This document shows positions 1 to 8,130 of a DNA stretch of 64,000 nucleotides, in pieces; the first letter of the stretch is position 1; each line of letters starts with the position of its first letter. The stretch comes from Chitinimonas koreensis (GTDB lineage: Bacteria; Pseudomonadota; Gammaproteobacteria; Burkholderiales; Chitinimonadaceae), in contig NZ_CP060704.1 in assembly GCF_014353015.1 (NCBI RefSeq), forward strand, positions 3,745,001 through 3,809,000. The letters run 5' to 3'. The position numbers and the translations under genes are program-made. Under the pieces are notes generated by a model. That model was not told the DNA's origin and made no database searches. It saw nothing but the letters and a program-made list of their open reading frames with translations.

Positions 1-565
1 TGCCGGACGAGGACGACGTACTGCTTTCGCTGCCCTTGCCGCCGTTCAGCGCCTGGGCCAGCACGCCGAACTCGTCCTCGCTGACGCTGCCGTCCTCGTC
101 GCTGTCGAGCGACTTGAACAGCTCGGTGATGCGGTCCTGCCCGCTCGCGCCGCCGGCCGCCTGCGGACCGCCGGCTCCGCCGCCAGGAGGCGGACCGGGC
201 GGCGGGCCGCCCATGCCGCCACCGCCCATGCCGCCGGACTGGCGCATGGCGTTGAACTGGCTCTGCAACTGCGCTTCGAGCTTCTGCATGCCGCTGCTGA
301 ACTCGTCCTGGCTCAGCGCGCTGTCGCCGTCGCTGTCCATGTCGGAAAAGCTCGGCGCCTGCACGCCCTGCGATCCCTGGGATCGCTTGGCCTTGTCGGC
401 CTGCTCGGTGAAGGCGGTCAGTTCGGTCTCGCTCAGGCCGCCGTCGCCGTCGCTGTCGATCTTCTCGAACAGCTTCTGGCGCATGGCTGCCGGATCGGGC
501 CGCTGACCGCCCACCGCATAGGACGAGTAGCCGTAGCTCCCGCCCGAGGTGATGGCTGAGGTCAT
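1..565 (-). CDS. EF-hand calcium-binding protein (3' end cut by window edge)
   Basis: Start is the ATG at 565, preceded by AGGAG. About 188 codons are visible and the C-terminus lies outside the window. Three EF-hand loops are seen: DSDGDGGLSETEL near residue 35, DSDGDSALSQDEF near residue 75, and DSDEDGSVSEDEF near residue 160. A Gly/Pro/Met-rich linker separates loops two and three. No signal peptide or membrane segment is visible at the N-terminus. The fold family is secure from the loop pattern; the function is unknown beyond probable Ca2+ binding. It is transcribed divergently from the two-component pair at 809-2838, with 243 bases between the starts, so it may be a target of that system (inference). 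Confidence 0.85.
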   Translation of the reverse strand, partial: MTSAITSGGSYGYSSYAVGGQRPDPAAMRQKLFEKIDSDGDGGLSETELTAFTEQADKAKRSQGSQGVQAPSFSDMDSDGDSALSQDEFSSGMQKLEAQLQSQFNAMRQSGGMGGGGMGGPPPGPPPGGGAGGPQAAGGASGQDRITELFKSLDSDEDGSVSEDEFGVLAQALNGGKGSESSTSSSSG

Positions 566-720
566 ATCGAGGGCTCCTATCGGAAGATGCCAGGCCGCGC
601 CGGACGCCGGCCCGCCGCGACGGGCCGGGCCGGCACCGGCGCGACCCGGTGCGCAGGGTGCGCACGCTGCCGAACTTAGCCAGCCGGCGTAAGCCAATCG
701 TCACCGGCCGGCCGCACGAT

Positions 721-764
721 GTAAGCAGTTGTGTTGCCCTGCCCGGCACGCAACATCTGCTTAC
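721..764. promoter_or_regulatory. Inverted repeat in the divergent EF-hand / response-regulator promoter region
   Basis: Arms GTAAGCAG-TTG-TGTTGC (721-737) and GCAACATCTGCTTAC (750-764) are near-perfect inverted copies. A further GTAAGC lies at about 690, giving a direct repeat. The site sits 45 bases upstream of the OmpR-type regulator start, where an autoregulatory operator would be expected. It could also be a transcribed hairpin. No factor is assigned. Confidence 0.35.
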
Positions 765-808
765 AGCGCCGGACCGTTCCGCAACGGTCGCCCGCTACAC
801 TGGCCGGC

Positions 809-1543
809 ATGAATGCCTGTCACGACCTCCTGCTGGTGGACGACGATCCCGAGCTGCGCGAGCTGATCCGCCGCTACCTCGAGAAGCACGGCCACCGCGT
901 CGCCGTCCTGCCCGACGCCGGCCAGCTCGAACGCCGGCTGGCGCGCCAGCGGCCCGACCTGCTGATCCTCGACCTGATGCTGCCCGGCGAATCGGGCCTG
1001 GCGGTGTGCAACCGGCTGCGCCAGTCGGGCGAGGACCTGCCGATCCTGATGCTGACCGCGCGCGGCGACGAGGTCGACCGCATCATCGGCCTCGAAAGCG
1101 GCGCCGACGACTACCTCGGCAAGCCATGCAATCCGCGCGAGCTGCTGGCGCGCATCGACGCCATCCTGCGCCGGCGCGGCAACCGGCTGCCGGCCGGCTC
1201 GCCCGATCCGAACGGCGGCGTGGTGCGCTTCGGCGACTGCGCGCTCGACCTGGCCACCCGCCGGCTCAGCCGCGGCGGCGAGGCCGTCCCGCTGACCAGC
1301 GGCGAGTTCGGCCTGCTGGCGGTACTGGTGCGCCACGCCAACCGGCCGCTCAGCCGCGAACGGCTGGTCGAGCTGTCGCGCGGCCGGGTGGCCGGCGCCT
1401 TCGAGCGCAGCATGGACGTGCAGATCTCGCGCCTGCGCCGGCTGATCGAACCCGATCCGGCCCACCCGGTGCTGATCCGCACCATCTGGGGCATCGGCTA
1501 CCAGTTCGTGCTGGAACCGCCGGCGGAACCGGCCGCGCCATGA
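809..1543 (+). CDS. OmpR-family response regulator
   Basis: 244 aa DNA-binding response regulator. The receiver domain covers residues 1-125: acidic pair DDD near residue 10, phosphoacceptor Asp in LILDLMLPGESG near residue 54, conserved Lys in YLGKP near residue 105. The C-terminal winged helix ends IRTIWGIGYQF. I chose the ATG at 809 because the receiver fold starts immediately after it (HDLLLVDDD); in-frame upstream starts only add non-conserved residues. Its stop overlaps the kinase start (ATGA at 1540-1543), so the two are co-transcribed. It is closest to OmpR/RisA in layout, but its regulon cannot be read from the window. Confidence 0.9.
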   Translation: MNACHDLLLVDDDPELRELIRRYLEKHGHRVAVLPDAGQLERRLARQRPDLLILDLMLPGESGLAVCNRLRQSGEDLPILMLTARGDEVDRIIGLESGADDYLGKPCNPRELLARIDAILRRRGNRLPAGSPDPNGGVVRFGDCALDLATRRLSRGGEAVPLTSGEFGLLAVLVRHANRPLSRERLVELSRGRVAGAFERSMDVQISRLRRLIEPDPAHPVLIRTIWGIGYQFVLEPPAEPAAP

Positions 1544-2838
1544 AGTTGCGCCGCCTGGTCGACAGCCTGTTCGGCCGTACCGCCCTGGTCCTGCTGCTGA
1601 CGGTGGCGGCCAGCCATGCCACCGCCTTCCTGCTGTTCCGCTGGATCGGCGAGCAGGACGGCGGGCCGGGCCGCCACGGCGCGATGCTGGTGGAGGCGCT
1701 GGTGCGTAGCGAGCGCGCGCGCTGGCAGGCGCTGTCCGGCAGCGAACGCGCGGCCCTGCTGCATGCGCCCGACGACGGCGGCGTGGTCTGGCGCGCCGCC
1801 GCGCCGGCCGGCCTGCGGCCGCCGCAGATGCCGCCCGAACGCGACCTCGCGCGCGCCCTGCAGCCGCTGCTGGCGGCCGCGGCCCGGCCGGGCGAAGGCA
1901 GCCGGCCGCCGCGCATGTGGCTGCCGCTGCAGCTGGACGACGGCATCCGCTGGCTCGGCCTGCCGGCGGAACTGCGGCGCAATCCGCCGCCGCGGCCCGA
2001 CGTCTTCCTCAGCGTGCTGATCGCGGCCTTCGGCCTGCTCGGCGCGCTGGTGCTGCTGTGGCCGCTGTACCGGCCGCTGCGCCGGCTGGCCGGCGCGCAG
2101 GCGGCGCTCGGCCGCGGCGAGGCGGTGCAGCCGCTGCCCGAGAGCGGGCCGCGCGAGCTGGCCGCGCTGGCCGGCGGCTTCAACCGAATGGCGGCCAGCC
2201 TGGCCGAGCTCGAAAGCGAACGGCGCACGCTGCTGGCCGGCGTGTCGCACGATCTGCGCACGCCGCTGGCGCGCCTGCGCATGCGCATCGCCCTGCTCGA
2301 CGAGACCGACCCGCAGCCCTACGACCGCGACCTGGACGACATCGAGCGCATCACCGAGCAATTCCTCGCCTATGTGCGCGGCGAGGCCGACGACGGCCCG
2401 CGCGAGACGCTCGACGTCGGCCTGCTGCTGGCCGACCTGGCCGAACGCTATGGCGCCGCCGCCGGCATCGCGGTGGCCGCGCCGGCCGGGCTGGCGGCGA
2501 CGCTCGACCGGCTGGCGATCGGCCGCGCATTGGGCAATCTGGTCGACAACGCGCTGACCCACGGCGCGCCGCCGATCGAGCTGCGCGCCGAAGCGCTCGG
2601 CGGCGAGCTGCTGCTGAGCGTGCGCGACCACGGTCCCGGCCTCGGCGACGAGGCGCTGCGCGAGGCGATCCGCCCGTTCCGGCGCCTGGACCCGGCGCGC
2701 AGCCGCGGCGGCCACTGCGGCCTGGGCCTGGCGATCGCGGCGCGGGTGGCGCGACGCCACGGCGGCGAGCTGGCGATGGCGCGGGCCGACGGCGGCGGGC
2801 TGGTGGTGAGCCTGGTTTTGCGTGGGGTGCTGGCCTGA
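1540..2838 (+). CDS. EnvZ-like sensor histidine kinase
   Basis: 432 aa inner-membrane kinase partnering the regulator at 809-1543, which it overlaps by 4 bases. There are two membrane segments: one near residues 12-32 (TALVLLLTVAASHATAFLLF) and one near 150-170 (VLIAAFGLLGALVLLWPLY). A short periplasmic domain of about 115 residues lies between them. HAMP follows, then the H-box AGVSHDLRTPLARLRM (phospho-His), N-box NLVDNALTHG, and G-boxes DHGPGLGD and GLGLAIAARV. The H-box wording is of the EnvZ type. The periplasmic part is Pro/Arg-rich and offers no recognisable ligand fold. Confidence 0.88.
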   Translation: MKLRRLVDSLFGRTALVLLLTVAASHATAFLLFRWIGEQDGGPGRHGAMLVEALVRSERARWQALSGSERAALLHAPDDGGVVWRAAAPAGLRPPQMPPERDLARALQPLLAAAARPGEGSRPPRMWLPLQLDDGIRWLGLPAELRRNPPPRPDVFLSVLIAAFGLLGALVLLWPLYRPLRRLAGAQAALGRGEAVQPLPESGPRELAALAGGFNRMAASLAELESERRTLLAGVSHDLRTPLARLRMRIALLDETDPQPYDRDLDDIERITEQFLAYVRGEADDGPRETLDVGLLLADLAERYGAAAGIAVAAPAGLAATLDRLAIGRALGNLVDNALTHGAPPIELRAEALGGELLLSVRDHGPGLGDEALREAIRPFRRLDPARSRGGHCGLGLAIAARVARRHGGELAMARADGGGLVVSLVLRGVLA

Positions 2839-2879
2839 GGCGGCCGCTCGGCGATCGGGCGGGCCTGGTCGACGGCGGC

Positions 2880-3105
2880 TTTCACCGTGGAGGACGCGGA
2901 GGGCGCGGAGGACGCGGAGGAAAAGCACGGCAAGGACTGCACTGCGGGGTGGCATCGTGCCGTAGGAGCGGCTTCAGCCGCGAATCGTGGAGCTTGCCGC
3001 GCCGGTGGATGAAACAACCATTCGCGGCTGAAGCCGCTCCTACCGTGATGCCACCGTGCGGTGCGATCCGTACTGCGCTTTTCCTCCGCGTCCTCCGCGG
3101 TGAAA
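2880..3105. repeat. 226-bp nested inverted-repeat (REP/BIME-like) element filling the intergenic gap
   Basis: The outer arms are TTTCACCG(T/C)GGAGGACGCGG... (from 2880) and its inverse ending at 3105. The left arm carries an extra 18-base tandem copy (GCGCGGAGGACGCGGAGG). The inner arms, 2962-2985 and 3020-3043, are inverted copies of GTAGGAGCGGCTTCAGCC(GCGAAT). The inner palindrome recurs at 49511-49589. The element lies between two convergent transcription units, a typical REP position, and may act as a bidirectional terminator. No gene is visible in this stretch. Confidence 0.75.
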
Positions 3106-3151
3106 TCAGATCTTCAAACACCCGCCAGACCCACCGAGCCGCGCCTTCATC

Positions 3152-3820
3152 TCACCATTCGAGCCGATAGCCGACGCCATACACCGAATGGATCGGATCG
3201 AGCCCCGGCAGCGCGGCGGCCAGCTTGCGGCGCAGGTTCTTGATATGGCTGTCGACCGCGCGGTCGTTCACTTCGAGGCCGTCCGGATTGGCCAGGTCGA
3301 GCAGCCGCTGGCGCGAGAACACCTGGCCGGGCCGGCCGGCCAGCGCCGCCAGCAGGCGGAACTCCGACGGCGTCAGCACCAGCGCGGCCTCGCCGGCCCA
3401 GGCGCGCTGGGCCGCCTCGTCGATGCGCAGCGGCGAAGCCGGCACCGGCGCATGCAGGCCGCAGCGGCGCAGGATGGCGCGCACCCGCGCCACCAGCTCG
3501 CGCGGGCTGAACGGCTTGCACAGGTAGTCGTCGGCGCCGAGTTCGAGCCCGAGCAGCCGGTCGACCTCCTCGGCCCGCGCCGTCACCATCACGATCGGCA
3601 GCGCCGAGTGCTCGCGCACCGCGCGGCAGACCGCCAGGCCATCGAGGCCGGGCAGCATCAGGTCCAGCACCAGCAGGTCGGGCGGCGCGCGGCGGATCGC
3701 GGCCAGCGCCGCCGCGCCGTCGCCGACGACCTCGGCGCGGTAGCCGGCGGCGCGCAGGTAGTCGGCCTCGAGCGCGGCCAGTTCGGGTTCGTCCTCGACC
3801 ACCAGGATGTACGGTTGCAT
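3152..3820 (-). CDS. BaeR-like OmpR-family response regulator
   Basis: 222 aa. The receiver starts directly at the chosen ATG (MQPYILVVEDEPEL), with phosphoacceptor Asp in LLVLDLMLPGLDG near residue 54 and Lys in YLCKPFS near residue 103. The C-terminal winged helix ends HSVYGVGYRLEW. The start overlaps the kinase stop (TGATG at 3822-3818), so the kinase precedes the regulator in one operon. Architecture and kinase similarity resemble BaeSR, an envelope-stress system, but the assignment is by family resemblance only. Confidence 0.88.
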   Translation of the reverse strand: MQPYILVVEDEPELAALEADYLRAAGYRAEVVGDGAAALAAIRRAPPDLLVLDLMLPGLDGLAVCRAVREHSALPIVMVTARAEEVDRLLGLELGADDYLCKPFSPRELVARVRAILRRCGLHAPVPASPLRIDEAAQRAWAGEAALVLTPSEFRLLAALAGRPGQVFSRQRLLDLANPDGLEVNDRAVDSHIKNLRRKLAAALPGLDPIHSVYGVGYRLEW

Positions 3821-5279
3821 CAGGCCTCCAGCGGCAGGGTCAGGGTGACGCGCAGCCCGCCAGCGGCGAGGAGGCGAAATCGAGCCGGCCGTGGTGGGCC
3901 GCGGCGATGCGCACGCACAGCGCGAGGCCCAGGCCGGCGCCGCCGTGGGCGCGGCTGCGCGAGGCCTCGGCGCGGAAGAAGCGCTCGCCCAGCCGGGCCA
4001 GCAGCTCGGCCGGCACCGCCGGCGCGCTGTCCTCCACCACCAGCCGCCAGGCCGCGTTGCCGCGGCCGGCGTTGCCGTGGCCGGCGTTGACGCGTTCGGC
4101 ACGGATGCGCACCTCGCCGCCGGCATCGGTGTAGCGCGCGCTGTTCTCCAGCAGGTTGCGCAGCAATTGGCGCAGCCGGTCGGCGTCGCCGAACACCGTG
4201 GCGGCGCTCTCGGGCGGCTGCAGTACCAGCGCCAGGCCACGCTCGGCCAGCCGCGGCGCCAGCGCCTCGGCCTCCTGCTGCACCAGCGGCCACGGTTCGA
4301 GCCGGGCCATGCGGTATTGCAGCTGGCCGACGTCGCTGCGCGCCAAGGCGTAGAGATCGTCGACCAGCTTGCCCAGGATCAGCGCCTGGCGGTGCAGCGC
4401 CGCCAGGTTGGCGGCATCGGCCGGCCGCACGCCGTCCTGCAGCGCCTCGGTCTGGGCGCGCAGCACCGCCAGCGGGGTGCGCAGTTCGTGCGAGGTATCG
4501 GCCAGCCACTGCCGCCGCGACGATTCGTGCCGCTCGAGCATGGCGGCCAGGTGGTTGAAGCTGCGCGCCAGCTCGCCGAGCTCGTCGCTGCGGGTGATCG
4601 CCAGCCGCGTCTCGAAGCGCCCGGCCGCCAGCGCGCGGGCACCGTCCAGCAGCCGGCCGATCGGGCGGCGGAAATGGCCGGCCAACAGCGCGGCGGCGAT
4701 CACGCTGGCCAGCACGGCCAGGCCGCCGATCAGCGCGATATGGCGCAGCTGGTCGGCCAGGAAGGCCGCCTCGATCGCGTCGGCCGGCTCGACCACCCGC
4801 GCCAGCGCCAGGTAGCCGACCACCTGGCCGTCGACCCACAGCGGCCGCCGCGCGCGCACCGGCACGTCGTCGCGGCGGCCGGCCAGCCAGCGGCCGTCGG
4901 CGCCGAGCAGGCTGACGCGATCGTGCAGGCTCAGGTGATCGGGCGGCCCGGCCGGCGGCGGGCGCTGGCCGTCGCCGCGCGGCGGCGGCGGACCGGGCCG
5001 CGGCCGGCCGGCCACCGTCCGGTCCAGCTCGCGCCGCAGCCAGCGCACGCGCGCCTCGGCCGGTTCGGCCGGCGGCAGGAAATCCCAGTCGCCGGTCTCG
5101 CGATAGCGCGCCTGCAACTCGCCGACCAGCGGGTCGAGCCGGCCGAGCTCGATCTGGGCGACGTAGTCGGCGAAGCTGCGCACCACGCTGAGCCGCACCA
5201 CGGCGATCACCGCGCCGGTCAGCGCGAGCGAGACCAGCAGCACGGCGATGAACAGGCGATAGGCGATAGGCAGGCGCAC
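3820..5279 (-). CDS. BaeS-like sensor histidine kinase (one-base frame break near 3857)
   Basis: About 486 aa when the frame is restored. Start is GTG at 5279. Membrane segments are at residues 8-30 (LFIAVLLVSLALTGAVIAVV) and near 170-190, followed by HAMP. Catalytic boxes are ADTSHELRTPLAVLRAQ, LLRNLLENSARYTDAGG, and GGAGLGLALCVRIAAAHHG. The N-terminal and H-box regions track E. coli BaeS closely in order and spacing. As written the frame ends in SSPLAGCASP. Adding one G to the GGG run at 3856-3858 continues it as LRVTLTLPLEA with a stop overlapping the regulator start, which is the expected operon junction. I therefore treat the break as a base-call deletion. Confidence 0.85.
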
Positions 5280-5466
5280 GGCGCGGATCCAGGTGGGAAA
5301 GTCCCGCCGAGCTTAGTGGATGGCCACCGGCGGGCACAGCAAAATAGCACCGCGCCGCTCTCCATACTTTGCCCACAGTCGATGGCCAGACTGGCCGCCG
5401 CATCCGCCGACCGAACGGGCCGGCAAGCCGCAACCGACCTCATCGTCCAACTCGACAGGAGCCCCC

Positions 5467-5754
5467 ATGAGACTGCCCTTCTTCCTCGCCCTGGCCACGC
5501 TGGCGCTCGCCGCCCAGGCCGGCAACAATCCGCCGCCGCAGGATGGCGGCGGCCCCGGCCAGCCGCAGCGCGAAGGCCCGCCCGGCCCACCGCCCGAGGC
5601 GCTGTCGGCCTGCGCCGGCAAGACGGCCGGCAGCGCGGCGCAGTTCACCGCGCGCGACGGTCGGGTGATCCGCGGCACCTGCCAGCTGGTGCTGCTGCCG
5701 GCGCGCAACGAGGGCCAGGGCGGCGGCCAGGGCAAGCCGCCGGCGCCGCGCTGA
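5467..5754 (+). CDS. Small exported Pro/Gly-rich protein of unknown function
   Basis: 95 aa. A clear signal peptide, MRLPFFLALATLALAAQA, is followed by a mature region rich in Pro, Gly and Gln. It has a short core with two cysteines (ALSACAGKT and IRGTCQLVL) that could form one disulphide. The start at 5467 is preceded by AGGAG. It is divergent from the BaeS-like kinase (188 bases apart), so it could be a periplasmic target of that system, in the way small envelope proteins often neighbour BaeSR; this is inference. No domain is recognised. Confidence 0.7.
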   Translation: MRLPFFLALATLALAAQAGNNPPPQDGGGPGQPQREGPPGPPPEALSACAGKTAGSAAQFTARDGRVIRGTCQLVLLPARNEGQGGGQGKPPAPR

Positions 5755-5988
5755 ACCTCGCTTCGCCCCTGCCCTGCAGCGACGGACGGCACCGCCTCCC
5801 GTCGCGGCGGAACGCCCGGCCGGCCTTGCACCGGCCGTGGCGGAGCCGCGATTTCCTTGTCGCGCCGGGGCCTCCCTCCTATAACCCAGGTGGCGAAATA
5901 TATCGCTCGCCGCCCGCGGAATCCGCCGCAGGAACCCGGTTCCGGCCTGCATGGCGCCGTCGGGCCGGCCGGGTGGATGGAGGAAACG

Positions 5989-7928
5989 ATGCATCCCAGC
6001 GAACCAAGCCGCGCCGCGCCACGGCCCAGCACAGGCCGGCCGTTGCACCGGGCCGGCCTCGCCGCGCTCGCCGCCTGCGCGCTGCTGCCCTGCCGGGCCG
6101 AGGAAGCGCATGCCGCCGCCGGCTTCGTCGACCTCTCGCTCGAACAGCTGGCCAATATCGAGGTGACCTCGGTCTCCAAGCGCTCCGAACGGCTGCTCGA
6201 CGCCGCCGCGGCGATCTACGTGATCACCGGCGAGGCGATCCGCCGCGCCGGCTCGCCCACGCTGGCCGAAGCGCTGCGGCTGGCGCCCAACCTGCAGGTC
6301 GCCCGCATCGACGCGCGCAACTACGCGGTGGCCGCGCGCGGCTTCAACGACGCCTTCTCCAACAAGCTCCTGATCCTGATCGACGGCCGGGTGGTCTACT
6401 CGCCGCTGTTCTCGGGCGTGTTCTGGGACGCCCAGGACGTGGTGCTCGAGGACATCGACCGCATCGAGGTGATCAGCGGCCCCGGCGCCACGCTGTGGGG
6501 CGCCAACGCGGTCGACGGCGTGATCAACATCCTCACCCTGCCGGCCGGCGCCACCCAGGGCGCGCTGGCCAGCGCCGGCCACAGCAGCCGCCAGGACAGC
6601 GCCGCGGCGCGCCTGGGCGGCCAGCTCGGCGAGACCGGCCACTACCGGCTGTACGCCAAGTCGTACCGCCAGGACAGCAGCCGTACCAAGAGCGGGCTGG
6701 ACCGCGACGACGGCATGCGGCGCACGCAGGGCGGCTTCCGCATGGACTGGCGCAACGACGACCGCCTGACCGTGCAGGGCGACGCCTACCGCGGCGAGCT
6801 CAGGCAGATCTTCACCGACTACATCGACATCTCGGGCTTCAACCTGCTGGCGCGCTGGAGCCGCACGCTGGCCGACGGCGGCGAGCTGCGGCTGCAGGCC
6901 TACTACGACCAGACCCGGCGCGACCAGCCGAACGCCTTCACCGACCGGCTCGACACCATGGACGTCGAGCTGCAGTACGGCCTCAGGCCGACCGAATCGC
7001 AGAAGCTCACGCTCGGCGCCGGCTACCGCCTCGCGCGCGACCGCATCGACCCGACCGGCCCGGGCTTCGCCTTCCTGCCCGGGCATTTCGACGCCCACTG
7101 GTCCAACCTGCTGGTGCAGGACGAGATCGCGCTCGGCGAGCGCTGGCGGCTCACGCTCGGCGCCAAGTTCGAGCGCAACGACTACACCGGCACCGAGACG
7201 CTGCCGAGCGTGCGGCTGGCCTGGCAGCCGAGCGACCGGCAGAGCTGGTGGACCACGCTGTCGCGCGCGATCCGCGCGCCCTCGCGCATCGACCGCGATT
7301 TCTACGTGCCGGCCAAGCCGCCCTACCTGATCGGCGGCAGTCCCGGCTTCGAGTCGGAAGTGGTCGACGTGTTCGAGCTCGGCTACCGCGCCCAGCCCAC
7401 GCCGACGCTGTCCTACTCGGCCACCGCCTACTACAACCGCTACGACAAGCTGCGCAGCACCGAGCTCAAGCCCGGCGGCGGCGGGCTGACCTTCGGCAAC
7501 AAGATCGGCGGCCACGGCAGCGGCATCGAGCTGTGGGGCAACTGGCAGGCGCTGCCGACATGGCGGCTCGGCGCCGGCCTGGCGGTGCTGGGCAAGAAGC
7601 TGGCGCCGGCTCCAGACAGCCTCGACCCCAAGGGCGCCGCCGCGCACGGCGACGATCCGCACAGCTACTGGCGCCTCGATTCGCAGCACGACCTGGGCGA
7701 GGGCCGCACGCTGGACCTGATGCTGCGCCGGGTCGGCAAGATCGCCGACGCCGCGGTGCCGGCCTATACCGCGCTGGACGTGAACCTCAACTGGCAGCTG
7801 CGGCCGGGGCTGACGGCCTCGGTCACGGCGCTGAACCTGCTCGACGGCGGCCACGTGGAATTCGGCAGCGGGCCGGGCGGGCGGAGCAGGTGCGGGAGGT
7901 GTATGTGAAGGTGATGGCGGAGTTCTGA
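5989..7928 (+). CDS. TonB-dependent outer-membrane receptor (frame break near 7880)
   Basis: About 646 aa when restored. The ATG at 5989 follows GGAGGA. A signal peptide (AALAACALLPCRAEE) is followed by the plug domain: the TonB-box-like region SLEQLANIEVTSVSKR, then LLILIDGRVVYSPLFSGVFW and IEVISGPGATLWGANAVDGVINI, and then the beta-barrel. The written frame ends RSRCGRCM. One added G in the GGG run at 7879-7881 gives AEQVREVYVKVMAEF and a stop at 7928, a normal barrel end in an aromatic residue. The substrate is unknown. No transport partner genes are adjacent. Confidence 0.85.
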
Positions 7929-8130
7929 GCGTTCCTCCCGGGTAAAAGGCACCGGTCATCCATCGCCCCCTGCCTGCCACCGCGCAGGCAACGGGGACCG
8001 ATCCGGCGAATTGGTCGAATAAATCGATCCGGCCAATCGAATTCGCCAAGTACGGCCGTCGATTTTCAAATCGCCGCGTTCAGCACGTAAAATCCCAACG
8101 GCATACATCAAACAACGGGACGGATAAGAA

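Noticed and set aside
3891..7928. 1345-codon open frame on the plus strand
   Set aside because: It is antisense to the BaeS-like kinase and out of frame with the TonB receptor; Ala/Arg/Gln-rich translation with no motif. Only its last codons are real, as the continuation of the TonB receptor after a one-base loss.
5440..8049. 869-codon minus-strand frame opposite the first TonB receptor
   Set aside because: Ala/Val/Gln/Arg composition typical of antisense frames in high-GC DNA, with no domain; the plus strand carries clear plug and barrel motifs.
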